From: Scleroderma bovista
Taxonomy: Eukaryota > Basidiomycota > Agaricomycetes > Boletales > Sclerodermataceae
DNA length: 64,000 nucleotides
NCBI GenBank assembly: GCA_037178675.1
Contig: JAYMGJ010000006.1
Coordinates: forward strand, 1-64,000
Reading direction: 5' to 3'
The position numbers and the translations under genes were made by a program. The notes below the pieces were generated by a model, which saw only the letters and a list, made by a program, of their open reading frames with translations, did no database searches and was not told where the DNA came from. Positions 44,857 through 59,695 of the stretch are shown here, one piece after another; position 1 is the stretch's first letter; each line of letters starts with the position of its first letter.

Positions 44857-45704
44857 TCACGACTCACTTGCCTCCCACTCGAGAAAATTCAGTCGTTTGT
44901 GCTCTCCTCTTACTATTTTCCCGTTGTCCAGGATGCCTTTCAACACAAACCCACTCCTCTCAAACACCCGCACGCTCCCGATGTTCCCCGCAAATGTGTA
45001 CCCCGTCATCCGTCGTACTCCCATCCTTGGAATCGCCCACGAATACAGGATAAACTTCATTGCAGCCGACATGATCCCGTAACCATGGTGCGACGGCGCA
45101 AGGTAATCTATATTCCGGTCAGTATCATCCTCCCCTTGAGTATTCGGTGCCTACTTCCAAACGTCCAAATGATACTGGGGTCTCCTCGGGGCTTACTTCT
45201 ATTGATCTCGACTTGTTTCTTCCTTTCTACCGGATCTAGGACTTCCTCTAATTGCGCTCTCCCGATCCCAATGTCACCGAGATACACATCCGTTCCGTCG
45301 GGGAGAACCTCTCTCAGGTGCCGCACCGGGCAGCCATCGACAAGTTTCGGTGGGCCGTCTGGATTGGACGCTTCTTCTTCCTTCAGCTCAGCTAGGATAG
45401 CCTTACTCTCCTTCGTGATGACTTCAATCCACTCTGCTGCGTGTTCGTCCGTGTATGGAATAGGCGGCCCCTCCAGCCACTGTGAAACACGAGGGTCGTT
45501 AAGAATTGGTCCGATGAGCGGTGCATCAGATGGACGGGGAGGAGTGAGAATAATGTTTTTGTTGGGAACGGGGAGACGGAAGAATGGCTCCCCTGTGCGG
45601 GAATTGACCTCGAACGGATATAGTTGGCTGTGGGTCATGATCAGTCTGGTCCTTGAGGAGTTCATTGCATTTTTATGCGACGCGTTTAAGTCAATGCCAG
45701 TCAT
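44857..45704 (-). CDS. GNAT-family N-acetyltransferase
   Basis: Acetyl-CoA-dependent acetyltransferase of RimJ type; substrate unknown. The longest frame starts at ATG 45702-45704; in-frame ATGs at 45665 and 45638 (MTHSQLYPFEVNS) are alternatives. N-terminal LTPPRPSDAPLIGPILNDPR and WLEGPPIPYTDEHAAEWIEV match the GNAT alpha-1 region; after an intron near 45110, HHGYGIMSAAMKFILYSWAI has the acetyl-CoA pyrophosphate loop, then YTFAGNIGSVRVFERSGFVL, the classic NxxSxxvxekxGF motif. Stop 44857-44859 after NFLEWEASES. One or two introns. Confidence 0.87.
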
Positions 45705-45825
45705 CGCTAATCAAACCGTCGAGTCAGTTGATAGGCCAGGCAGTGTGCCTCTAAAGGGATGCTGTGTTAAAGTAATACACTCTGTGAAATTTAGACCGTA
45801 GTCCAATGAAACTTCTCTAATGTTG

Positions 45826-49305
<3,480 letters not shown>

Positions 49306-49673
49306 TCGGCGAGAGGCTTTGACTCGCCAGTGACTCGGTCGACTCACGCTCGCTGGTCACGGGATATTATATCTCTCTCTTATTCCTGCAGCAAAGCAAG
49401 GTAGAAAGTGCATCCATGTCCGTTGGATGTCCATCTCGATGTCCAGCAGCCATATATCTGATATTGTAAAGGCTATTAGCAATTAGGACTTGAGTTGTTA
49501 TGACTAGTGAGGGGTAAGCCTGCCCTCAACTGATCGATAAGGGGACGAAAAATCAGTCAGGACTCAGATCCTTCATCCTCCTCGCCGAGCCCTGCGGTCC
49601 CGGTGCTGTAACCCTTCTGTTTTGTATCCCTCTGTACCCTCTGTCATTGTTTCCTTTGTAACTTCTAGTCAAG
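49306..49673. promoter_or_regulatory. Divergent promoter region, alanyl-tRNA synthetase / EF2
   Basis: 368 bp between start codons. The 75 bp before the EF2 ATG is pyrimidine-rich (CTTCTG, CCCTCTG, TTTCC tracts), as in highly expressed basidiomycete genes and reminiscent of TOP-type leaders. No clear TATA. Confidence 0.45.
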
Positions 49674-52600
49674 ATGGTGTACGTATCGTTCCTCTCTCAT
49701 CGCTGAAGTAGCTCATTCGATCACGTTCATCGCAGGAACTTCACAGTAGGTGAGCACATCCATGGATCCCTCTCCAGGCCCGACATCGAACCTGTTTTTC
49801 CTCTCTTCAGACCAGATTCGTGCCTTGATGGACAAGCCGACCAACATTCGTAACATGAGTGTCATCGCCCACGGTAGGTCATATCGCTTCCATCCTTCAT
49901 CGTATCTCAAGTTCTGCCTTAGTCGATCACGGCAAGTCCACCCTCACAGACTCCCTTGTCTCAAAAGCCGGTATCATTGCTCAGGCGAAGGCCGGTGTCG
50001 TGCGTTTCACGGATACCCGTGAGGATGAAAAAGAACGTGGTATCACCATCAAATCAACCGCCATCTCTATGTACTTTGAAATGGACAGCGATGATGTCCA
50101 AGTCATCAAGCAGAAAACTGATGGCACGTATTTTTTTATCCTCGCTCACTTTACTCCCTGTATTGATCTCTGGTGTAGGAAATGAGTTCTTGATCAACTT
50201 GATCGACTCCCCCGGACATGTCGACTTCTCTTCTGAAGTCACAGCTGCACTCCGGGTCACGGATGGTGCCCTCGTCGTTGTCGACTGTATCGAGGGTGTC
50301 TGCGTCCAGACTGAAACTGTCCTCCGTCAGGCCCTTACAGAACGTATCAAACCGGTCGTCATCATCAACAAGGTTGACCGTGCTCTCCTCGAACTCCAAG
50401 TCGCAAAAGAGGAACTCTACCAGTCATTCCAGCGTACCATCGAAACCGTCAACGTCATCATTTCCACTTACCATGACGTCGCCCTTGGTGACGTCCAGGT
50501 CTACCCAGAGAAAGGTACCGTCGCCTTCGGTTCCGGTCTCCACGGGTGGGGGTTCACCCTCCGCCAATTCGCCAGCCGTTATTCTAAGAGATTCGGCGTG
50601 TCAAAGGACAAACTGATGGACAAGCTTTGGGGTGATAACTATTTCAACCCCCAAACGCGCAAATGGTCAACAAAATCCACCGATGCCGATGGAAAACCTC
50701 TCGAGCGTGCCTTCAACCTGTTTGTTCTTGATCCCATTTACAAAATTTTCGAAGCCGTCATGAACTTCAAGAAAGATCAGGCGCACGCCATGTGCGACAA
50801 GCTCGACGTTAAGCTTACTCAAGAAGAGCGTGATACAGAGGGAAAGACCCTCCTCAAGACGATCATGCGCAAATTCTTGCCCGCAGGGGAGGCTCTTCTG
50901 GAGATGATTGTTATCCACCTTCCATCCCCCGCCACTGCTCAGCGTTACCGTGTCGAGACACTTTATGAAGGTCCCATGGACGATGAGTCCGCCATCGGTG
51001 TCCGGGACTGCGACCCCAAGGGTCCTCTCGTCTTGTACGTATCAAAGATGGTACCCACATCAGATAAGGGTCGCTTCTATGCCTTCGGTCGCGTATTCTC
51101 AGGAACTGTTCGCTCTGGTCCCAAGATTCGTATTCAGGGCCCTAACTACATCCCTGGCAAGAAGGACGACTTGTTCGTCAAATCTGTTCAGCGTACAGTC
51201 CTTATGATGGGTCGTTCCGTGGAGCCTATCGAGGATTGCCCCGCCGGTAACATTGTCGGTCTCGTTGGTATCGATCAATTCCTGCTGAAGAGCGGAACCC
51301 TCACTACTTCCGAAACTGCGCACAACATGCGTGTGATGAAGTTCTCTGTCTCCCCTGTCGTTCAAGTTGCTGTCGAAGTCAAGAACGCCGCTGATCTGCC
51401 CAAGCTCGTTGAGGGTCTCAAGCGCCTTTCGAAATCCGACCCCTGCGTGCAAGCTTGGATTGCCGATACCGGTGAACACATTGTCGCAGGAGCCGGTGAG
51501 CTTCACCTGGAGATTTGTTTGAAGGTATGGTCCTACGTTCTGTGCCAAGTACTTGCATGAATCTGGGATAATTTTAGGACTTGCAAGAAGATCATGCTGG
51601 CGTTCCCCTCAAGATTTCCGACCCCGTGGTTGGCTACCGTGAGACGGTCAAAGCGGAGTCTTCAATGGTTGCCCTGTCCAAGTCCCAGAACAAACACAAT
51701 CGTTTATATGTCAAGGCTATGCCACTTGGTGATGATGTTACTAAGGACATTGAAAGCGGTAAAATCAACGCCCGTGACGATTTCAAGGCCCGTGCTCGCA
51801 TCCTGGCTGATGAGCACGGTTGGGATGTCACTGATGCTAGGAAGATCTGGTGCTTCGGCCCCGAGACAACTGGTCCCAACTTGTTGGTCGACGTCACCAA
51901 AGGTGTGCAGTACTTGAACGAAATTAAAGACTCCTGCGTTGCTGCATTCCAATGGGCGACGAAAGAGGGTGTCTGTGCAGATGAAAACATGCGTGGCGTT
52001 CGCTTCAACGTCATCGATGTCACGGTATGCTATAATGTCATTGTCATCAACACGTTTTTATAATATTGTTTGCAGCTGCACGCTGATGCGATCCACCGTG
52101 GTGGTGGACAAATTATTCCTACGTGCCGTCGTGCCTGTTATGCTGCTTGCTTGTTGGCTACCCCTGGTCTCCAGGAGCCCATATACCTTGGTTCGCTCAT
52201 GTTCTTCAGGCTTTCCTCTGCGTTTACATTTACATTCGATGTGCAGTGGAAATTCAATGTCCTGAACAAGCCATCGGTGGCATCTACAACGTATTGAACA
52301 AGCGCCGTGGTCAAGTGATCAGCGAGGAACAGAGGATAGGAACACCCATGTTCACCGTCAAAGCATACCTCCCTGTCATGGAGTCTTTCGGTTTCAATGG
52401 CGAGCTCCGCGCCGCAACCAGCGGACAGGCTTTTCCTCAGAGTGTGTTCGATCACTGGGAAGTCATGAATGGATGTAAGTGTTTAAATGCTGCGCCAGAT
52501 ACACCGAAAATTCATCGTTTGAAACAGCTCCTCTCGACAAAGGCAGCAAACTTGAGGAGCTTGTCAAGGGTATTCGCAAGCGCAAGGGTCTCAAGGTATG

Positions 52601-52689
52601 CACTCTTTTTCTTGATGGTCTTTCATGATCTCATTGATTTTCGACAGGAGGACATCCCACCTTTGGACTATTACTACGACAAGTTGTAA
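49674..52689 (+). CDS. EFT1: Translation elongation factor 2
   Basis: GTPase that moves the ribosome after peptide transfer. ATG 49674 opens [20 protein letters not shown] across two tiny 5' introns. G1 [15 protein letters not shown] is restored by a third intron; G2 RGITIKST, G3 [12 protein letters not shown] and G4 NKVDR are present. Domain II begins [10 protein letters not shown]; domain IV has the diphthamide loop [19 protein letters not shown], the target histidine present. Ends [13 protein letters not shown] at 52687-52689. About nine introns; codons strongly prefer C at third positions, consistent with high expression. Length of about 840 residues is the family norm. Confidence 0.97.
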
Positions 52690-53092
52690 ACCGTGTTGTG
52701 CAACGTTGAGGGTGTATCGAATCGGGGGTTTGTATGTTGTAGTACACCACGAAACCAGTTTTTTTCTGTATTATTCCCTATGCTTGAGTGAACTGGATCC
52801 CAACCGAAAAAGGATGGCTTAGTGGACAACATTAATGTAGCATTACCTGTCCTTTTCCGGCACAGTACCGTTTACTGCCACAACCATCGTTTCTTCTTCC
52901 CTTTCGTTTCTTCTTCCAGGTGCGTACTATACATGAGTAGATTAGTCTAGTGACTAACAAATATTGAATCTCCCAGCGCTCTCCTTCCCTGCCTATTGTG
53001 AGAACTGGCCAATGCCATTTGTCCTCGCGGTGTTAAAAGCTCTAAGCCAAGACTGCGTAGCTTAAGAAGAGCGAACGAGATAACAGCATTTG
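52690..53092. other. EF2 3' flank
   Basis: About 400 bp of T-rich 3' UTR-like sequence; no coding frame seen. Confidence 0.5.
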
Positions 53093-54050
53093 AATTTGGT
53101 CAATGGTTAGGTGCCATAAAACCTTGTCTCCATCCAATCAGAGTGCTTAAATTCAAATTGATGGACGCAAGTACCAAATTGTGCTGCTATGCCCTGCCAA
53201 CATCCATACATTTGTATTACTGGGACACCTTGCGCGCATGAATTGGTTCGAGGCTAAACCAAACTGTGCAGTCATTTTGCTGATAAAGCCCAGGGAAACC
53301 CACTTGCCCCCATGTCATTGTCCAGCACTTCCACCAATGTGTGACACGCTGGCCACCGAAGCTGGCATCCAGACTTACCTGCGAAATACTCCCTTTGCTT
53401 CTCATACTGTCGATCTGCTGAGCGGAGGGTATGTCGACTTCACATACAGGATTATCTCCATGTGCCCGTACATGTGATGATCATCGATAACTCTGCTGGG
53501 TCCGATACACGTACGCTGAGAGAGGTGCTAATCGACGAAACCCTGCCGGGGCATCTGCTTGAGGAGGGCTGGGAAGATGGTCTTGACTTCCTTAGTGCAC
53601 GATTGACTTGTCTCCACATTCAAGTTGACAGGCAAAGATAATAGGCTTTCTCACCTTCTGGACCCTGCCCTGGAGATCCCAGAGGAAAAGTTGGCGACCG
53701 TCTCAAAGCTAGTGGAGATGAGGACAAACGAGATCCACTCTTCGACAGCTTCGGGTGTCGTGACCCATAGCGACTATTGGCCGGGTAATATTCTGGTGTC
53801 ACTACAACGGGCAGCGGGCAGTGCAATAAAACTGGACGGGTTATATGTTTTGGATTGGGAACTGACGATGACAGGTCTACTGGGATTGGATTTTTGGAGT
53901 ACTTATATCATTGCGAGATTCCTCCCACGTCGTGAGGAATCTGCCAAGACCATAATTAGGTCGTTGTTGGCCCGCCAGTGCTTTCTGGAAAGAGCAGGCG
54001 CCCACAGTCTGCGGGAGAACACAGGACAGATTACCCATTGGGGGTATTAG
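53093..54050 (+). pseudogene. Decayed copy of the APH-like kinase gene
   Basis: A tandem copy of the intact gene at 54333, promoter included. Its ATG (53312) reads MSLSSTSTNV and then meets TGA. Frames further on still read ATEAGIQTYLRNTPFASHTV and LSGGYVDFTYRI. A deletion of about 260 bp joins the exon-1 text to VMIIDNSAG; a second of about 100 bp removes the region before the substrate loop; later text keeps GVVTHSDYWPGNILVSLQ (Asp for catalytic HxDxxxxN is HSDYWPGN) and LYVLDWELTMTGLLGLD. It is in the same orientation about 1 kb before the intact gene. Confidence 0.88.
53134..53138 (+). promoter_or_regulatory. CCAAT box of decayed APH-like copy
   Basis: CATCCAATCAG context, identical to the box before the intact copy at 54267-54271, showing that the duplication carried the promoter. 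Confidence 0.5.
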
Positions 54051-54266
54051 CCTGAAGTTGAATATCCTAATGTACGCATTTTTTCAGTGTTCTTCTGGCA
54101 TAGTCTGAAGAGGCTAACCAAACTCTCATTCTTGACGCAGTGACTGTGTGGAGAGTCATACTATAATTAACAGGGAAAGGGGGGAAGTATGTAAATATCC
54201 ATGATGGTTGAGCGAAGTGCTAACTTTCTTTGGTCCATGTAGCGTATCATGAAACTTTGTTTCCAT

Positions 54267-54271
54267 CCAAT
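54267..54271 (+). promoter_or_regulatory. CCAAT box of intact APH-like gene
   Basis: CATCCAATCAG about 60 bp upstream of ATG 54333, followed by a TATTAAAAG element near 54288 that may serve as TATA. Confidence 0.5.
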
Positions 54272-54332
54272 CAGGGCGCTTCATGGATATTAAAAGAACG
54301 CGCAACGATTCGCTTCCCCGGTCTCACCCACC

Positions 54333-55538
54333 ATGTCAAGTACTCCCACCGACGAAACGCTAACCACCGAAGCTGGCATCCAAACCTACCTGCAAAATAC
54401 CCCCTTCGCTTCCCATACCGTCGATCTGCTGAGTGGGGGGTACACCAACTTCACGTACAGGATCCATCTCCACGCACCTGTTGATGGCATGTCGACTTTC
54501 ATTCTGAAATACGCGCCTCCATACGTCGCAGCAGCAGCCGATTCCATTCCAGTTCCATTCTCCCCAGACCGTCAGGTATGCATCCACCTGTGTCAGGTAT
54601 GGTGTGCTCACATAAGAACCAAACAGAGATTCGAAGCGGAAGCACTCCGACTAGCCAACATGATTCCCAGGCCAGATGATGACAATACTGTGATGGTTCC
54701 TAAGTTGCGCTTGCTCGATCAGGAATCGCATGTGATGATCATCGAAGACGCTGGATCGGATCTACGAACGCTGAAAGAGATACTAATCGACGAGAGCCTG
54801 CCGAGGTCTCTTCTTGAAAAGATCGGCGCCACACTTGGACGGTACCTCGCCCACATACATGAGTGGAACGAGCACCCTGATGTTGACCTGACCTCGTTCA
54901 CGAATAACGAAGCTGGCAAAATGGTCTTGACGTTCATGATATATAGTCGACTCGTTTCCACATTGACAGGTGAAGACAAACTTCCTCACCTTCTGAACCC
55001 TACTCTGGGGATCCAAGAGGAGAAGTTGGCCACCATCTCGAAGCTGGCAGAGACGAGGACAAATGAGATCTACTCCTCGACAGCTTTGGGTGTCATGACC
55101 CATGGCGACTATTGGCCAGGCAATATTTTGGTCTCACTGCGATGGGGAGCGGATGGTGTTATAGAGGCTCTGGATAGACTGTATGTTTTGGATTGGGAAC
55201 TGGCGATGACAGGTCTGCCGGGATTAGATTTGGGCCAGTACTGCGCGGAGCTTTTTTTTATCGCGAGGTCCCACCCTCATCGTGAGGAATCTGTCAAAAC
55301 TATAGTCAAGTCTTTCCTCTGCGCATACAGGCAGAGGAGATTAATTGACCTTGCAACTGTGCGTGTTGCGGCAGGTCACATGGGAGCGCATATTGTAGTA
55401 TGGGCCCCTCGCGATCCGGGTGATCGGGATAGGACAAGAGAGGTTGTGCAGGAGGGCGTTGAGTTGCTTGACCTGAGCTGGTCAGGTTCAGAGTCGTCTT
55501 TACTGGACAGTATCATTGGACCGCTACTTTCTGGGTAA
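54333..55538 (+). CDS. Aminoglycoside phosphotransferase-like (APH/choline kinase fold) protein
   Basis: Kinase-fold protein of the fungal APH family; natural substrate unknown, often a sugar or small alcohol. ATG 54333: MSSTPTDETLTTEAGIQTYL, then LLSGGYTNFTYRI (glycine-rich loop area) and FILKYAPPY (ATP-site lysine). An intron of length divisible by three (about 54576-54629) joins DRQ to RFEAEALRLANMI. Next come HVMIIEDAGSDLRTL, the Brenner-type catalytic motif MTHGDYWPGNILVSL (HGDxxxxN) and YVLDWELAMTGLPGLD (metal-binding DWE). Ends SIIGPLLSG at 55536-55538. An inactive tandem copy lies just upstream. Confidence 0.88.
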   Translation: MSSTPTDETLTTEAGIQTYLQNTPFASHTVDLLSGGYTNFTYRIHLHAPVDGMSTFILKYAPPYVAAAADSIPVPFSPDRQVCIHLCQVWCAHIRTKQRFEAEALRLANMIPRPDDDNTVMVPKLRLLDQESHVMIIEDAGSDLRTLKEILIDESLPRSLLEKIGATLGRYLAHIHEWNEHPDVDLTSFTNNEAGKMVLTFMIYSRLVSTLTGEDKLPHLLNPTLGIQEEKLATISKLAETRTNEIYSSTALGVMTHGDYWPGNILVSLRWGADGVIEALDRLYVLDWELAMTGLPGLDLGQYCAELFFIARSHPHREESVKTIVKSFLCAYRQRRLIDLATVRVAAGHMGAHIVVWAPRDPGDRDRTREVVQEGVELLDLSWSGSESSLLDSIIGPLLSG

Positions 55539-55639
55539 CCTGACGGTGTGCGGGGCTATGACAGGTACTAGTTATAGTCTCCACCTCTTCGCAGGACACA
55601 ATTGTTATCTTTAACCTCCGCCCCTCCGGCTTGAGCCCA

Positions 55640-57236
55640 ATGATCCCTTACCTTGCAGAACTCCCGCCTGAGATATACTGGGCGATTTTAACCCAGGTTC
55701 CCACCGAGGAAAGGCAGCAAGCTGTACTATCACTTACCAGGGCTGTCCCTCAGTCCCCAGTGCCCCTGCATCATCTGTTCGAATGCATACGGCTCAGGAA
55801 AGCTGAAAGTGTTTTTCAATTATACCGCCGCCTTCGCGGCTGTGTGCAAGAGGTTCGTTGGGTCAAATCGATCTCACTGGAGACTTGGACTGTGGATGCC
55901 GATATAGTGGTGAATCTACTGTCCATCCTTCCCTGCCTTTCCGAGATTACACTGTTTGTCGGACCGAATTTTGCGCCAGAGCATCTGGAAGATATACTAG
56001 AGAAGCCACGGGAGGACTTGCGCTACTTGTCGTTGCGTTTTCGACCGTAGTTAGTAGGCCATTCATCATCTGCTAGCAGACGGGGCACTACTAACGACGG
56101 GCACAGTGTACAGAAAGCTACATATTATCAATTTCTAAAGGTACATGCGTTCTTGGCTACAAATCAATCATTGACGTGGTTGCAAGGGTGCATACTTCGA
56201 CACCTCTCTGCATACGCTTTCTCGGTGGCCAGCTTATAATCTCTCTGCTTTATCGATCGTCCAGGATCCCTTGAACCCTGAGATAGCTCGGATGCAGCAC
56301 TTTGCACAACCGCTCGTCTTCTTTCGTCTCAACCAAATAACTACTCTGATATGCTCACCTACTCTTTGCACACTGCCAAACTTGCGACTTCGGATTCCCT
56401 CACGACAAATTGCACCGTTCATATCCAACTCTCCTCGCGCAGCATCTGCTTTGAACATGTTGGATCTGTCGACGTGCGATATCCGTCCCTCGGACGTAGA
56501 AGCACTCGTGGCTCGGTTCAGAAATTTGAAGCATCTGATCTTGGACAGCTGCGCTATTGTTCGAGGTGAATCACATGAAGGAGAATGGATTGCACTTGGT
56601 AGGATGTGTGCGTTGGCGACTGTCAAGGCGGCAAAAGACAGGGAGAAAAAACTGAAAGGGTGGTTGGAGATCAATGCAACTCGTGTCCAAGCCGACAATG
56701 AGGGTGTTCATCAGCAAGACCCTGGCGAACCGCGTGGAAGGAGGTGCAGACCTGGTCGGCGTGGTTTGGCAACTGCCACGATATCGCTACGAGACTCACC
56801 AATGGTGATGGTGGAGCCTACTGCTCGCCGAAATATGGATGTCCCAAAGATTCGTATTGTCCCGACTTTTCCAACCATTCGTTCTCTCAGCACGTCTTTC
56901 AACACCCACCTTAGAGAAGAGCACACCATTCAAAGAGAGTTCAACCAAGGGTGGGCTGAGGGTCTTGCCCAGCTCAACGCCATACTAAATCGGTTGCATC
57001 AGTCTTGGAAGAATGGCGTTAGAATGATGCGCGTAACTGGCGATCCAGGCACTGAGGACGGGTTCGAGGGTTTAGAGGACATTGACGGCGAGACTGCCTT
57101 TGTCGACATTTTGGGTGAACAGGGTCTTTTACCTACCCCTGTTCTGTGCCTCGCAGGTTCCAAAACAGAAGCGTTGCATGCTGACGGATGTGGCCATGAA
57201 GCAGCCAATAGTGTATGGGATGACAGTACTATCTGA
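55640..57236 (+). CDS. Conserved basidiomycete protein of unknown function with repeat-like leucine-rich core
   Basis: No named family recognised. ATG 55640 (MIPYLAELPPEIYWAILTQV) has an F-box-like start (LPPEIYWAIL), then leucine-rich text CLSEITLFVGPNFAPEHLED and LRYLSLRFRP. Two introns (about 56050-56106 and 56142-56188) join VQKATYYQFLK and GAYFDTSLHTLSRWPA. Further on SALSIVQDPLNPEIARMQHF, LNMLDLSTCDIRPSDVEALV and NLKHLILDSCAIVRGE look like LRR strands. A basic patch RGRRCRPGRRGLATATISLR precedes a C-terminus with FNQGWAEGLAQLNAILNRLH and PVLCLAGS, ending SVWDDSTI at 57234-57236. It may be a substrate-recruiting or scaffold protein; this is inference. Confidence 0.7.
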
Positions 57237-57296
57237 AGGTATGCAGGCGGGTTGTGCATTATATCACTACCAGTTCGTAGATGATGGAACTTGAAT

Positions 57297-57942
57297 TCAA
57301 TCTTGTTTGTCGAACAAGCTTTTCAACCAAATTGCTTCCTTCTCCATGTCTTCCATGGTTCGTGCTGGTCTGTTCTCATCAGCGTCGACTCTGAGCGGCT
57401 CGTACTCTCCTCGTCCGCCACTTGACTTTACTACAAGGTCTTTGGGAAGCGATGCTTCGGATTTTTCCAAGGCAGGGTATATGCCGTCCATCCTCTGCGA
57501 GAATAAATCACCCCTGGATTTTCGGGGCAAGATGTGGAAATGAACGTGAGGAATCGACTGTCCTGCAGCTTTTCCGTCCTAAGATAATCTCAGACATATG
57601 TATTGGGTATGGATCAATTGATCAGTTATACATACCTGGCAAGCTACCGTGAGGGCGTCACCACCATACGCCTTCTCGATCGCCTTGCCTACTGTCTGGA
57701 CAGATGCCATGATGGAAGTCAGCTCGGCTCCCGTGAGGTCTGCGAGTCTCGGGACCACTCGTGTTGGGATCACAAGGACGTCTGTCGGTGGGAAGCAGTG
57801 CGTTGCTGGGGCGAGGACCACCACACGGCGACTTACGACCTGGGACTATGGGTTTGATATTGACGATGGCATATGAGAGGGCCGTCCGGTAGAATGCTTG
57901 TCTGGAAACCTCGATGGTGGAGAATAACAGTGGTGCAGACAT
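57297..57942 (-). CDS. HIT-family diadenosine polyphosphate hydrolase (Fhit/Hnt2-like)
   Basis: Cleaves Ap3A/Ap4A-type dinucleotides. ATG 57940-57942: MSAPLLFSTIEVSRQAFYRT, then SYAIVNIKPIVPG. An intron (GTAAGT) leads to the VLV-PTRVVPRLADLTGAEL box. After another intron GQSIPHVHFHILPR carries the histidine triad. The tail SLPKDLVVKSSGGRGEYEPL and EAIWLKSLF matches Fhit-type C-termini. Stop 57297-57299. About three introns. The presence of the HVHFH motif plus long tail favours Fhit over Hint. Confidence 0.9.
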
Positions 57943-58600
57943 GTCTAAGTCAGCGTCTCTGTTTTACCTAGCGAAGTCATCTCCCCGGATCACTTACATA
58001 CCAACCGAATTTTTTTCTGGCTATCACTCACATTGATTTGAGGATGCAGCTATGGTCTTAATACTTATACAATGTACTCAGGATGACGCCTGCGTCGGCA
58101 GAACCCTTGGCCAGTTGACCTGATTCAGCCTGATACGACATATTTACTAGTCATGGCCAGGCCACCCACCTGGGAGTATTAATGGTACCTTCGACGGCCC
58201 CTCACAGACCAGGGTGAGGATTCAGGAAATCATGAATAACGTCTGCTACAGTCATACCTGTGACCTCCGAGTCGGCTATATACGTCGTCAGGTAGATTTC
58301 GTTATCTGTACATGAACGACGGCCCACCATGGCTAGTGGGCCTGAGAATGTGTGATCCACCTGTGTTCCGTACTTCGATAGCCATGTCTCTTGGCTACAT
58401 GCAAAGGTCAGGCTTATGGTGGTACTTTTACAGCGGCGATAACTGGCTGGGCTTCAGTACCTGCCGGCCTTGGAGCTGGTGCACTCAACGCTGCTTCAAA
58501 TAAATACCTGAGCACTGTTGTGACTGTTACATGGAATAGGGAGGTTAGACTGGAACATGGTACGATACAGATGCATCTTGAAATGGTAGAAACCCTGCTA
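57943..58600. other. Intergenic with possible gene relic
   Basis: About 660 bp. From about 58160 a frame reads GSINGTFDGPSQTRVRIQEI and later (58391-58633, TTG-initiated) GQAYGGTFTAAITGWASVPA with LGAGALNAASNKYLSTVV. The composition is protein-like, resembling small secreted or beta-rich fungal proteins, but stops interrupt it and no ATG-to-stop model works. I treat it as a possible relic overlapping the 3' end of the next gene. Confidence 0.3.
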
Positions 58601-59559
58601 TCATCTTCGACGAGAAGCAGCGGTAGTTCTTAAAGTCAGGATTTCCCACTGTCTTCGCCTTCTGGCGTTGATCCCCTCAGGCTGTGAGTCCCCTGGCACG
58701 ATGGAAAGGATACGAAGTTTCCTCATGAGCTCCAGAGAGTCGTCTACTTCCCCCTCTTCCCCTCTATCCTGCTCCAAAACGTCATCTCCCGCTATATCAA
58801 TGTTCCCACTAATTACATCTTCAGGCGTTGCTTTGGGACCAACAGGTCGCCTGCTGGCTGAAAAAAACGAAAATGGCGCCGCCACTGCAGATGATAGGAA
58901 TGCAGAAGCATCGTCAACAAGTGAACGGGGCTTTTGCATGGGTATTGCAGACATGATATATGTCCTCTGTCTCCAAGTGCCTGTGGCATTTCCGGCAGGA
59001 GGATATGCGGGATCACATGTGAACGAAACCGAAATCTCCCGTGTTTTGGAGTTGTATGAAAATCGTGGAAGCGGGTGGGAATAGGCATTTGGATATGGCT
59101 TTGATACCGGCCTTCGATGCCTGAGGACGAGCCGTTCAATGTCTTGAAGTCAACTACAGCATGAACACTATGCAAGGACGTCTAACCTAAATGATTGCTT
59201 ACCCTCTACGTCGATAGCATGGCCCGAAGCCCTACAGCATAGCGCCCCGGACGAATCGATGAAGAAAACCTACAGAATAATGGACGTGAACCGAGGGTAA
59301 GCTTGCTCCAGCAGTGGGCGTCAAACCTGATTGTTGGCGTCCGGGTTCCTCAAGCCTGTCAATGCCTGGGTTAGACTGGACAAAGGTATACCGTTCTGCG
59401 CTCACTTTCAACAAGGGAGTGCTCCTTTTCGGGCCAGAGGACGACTTCCGTCCCGTCTTCTATTGCATCTCCACTGACATCCCATAGGCGACCAGTTGCG
59501 AGGGATCGAATTACGAAGTACCCCGGTGGGAACCCAAACAGCTGCGCATCGGTGGCCAT
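58601..59559 (-). CDS. Fungal protein with ricin-type beta-trefoil-like N-terminus
   Basis: Possibly lectin-like; substrate unknown. ATG 59557-59559 (MATDAQLFGFPPGYFVIRSL). TGRLWDVSGDAIEDGTEVVL followed by WPEKEHSLVE and, after short introns, SLRNPDANNQVFFIDSSGAL and RASGHAIDVEDD give the repeating G-x-x-h-D-h pattern of trefoil (CBM13/ricin B) units. Then RPVSKPYPNAYSHPLPRFSY, EISVSFTCDPAYPPAG, and an acidic C-terminus (DVLEQDRGEEGEVDDS) with IMSAIPMQKPRSLVDDASAF. No signal peptide. Ends TTAASRRR at 58601-58603. Only one or two repeats are clear, so the trefoil call is moderate. Confidence 0.6.
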
Positions 59560-59695
59560 CAACTGCTTGGTTCCTACAGGAAAGAAACCGAAGTCAGGCG
59601 CTCGACAAGCACGACTCTTTAAAGGGGTTTCTCCAAGTCAGAGTCTTACATAATACATAACGTTACACGGAACGATCTAAAACACAACACTAGAT

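Noticed and set aside
49306..49347. GTG-initiated extension of alanyl-tRNA synthetase
   Set aside because: GTG is not a usual nuclear start; the ATG at 49305 is adequate.
54576..54629. Reading through the APH-like gene without splicing
   Set aside because: The frame is open (length divisible by three), but GT..AG borders and the join DRQ-RFEAEALRLA match the family better.
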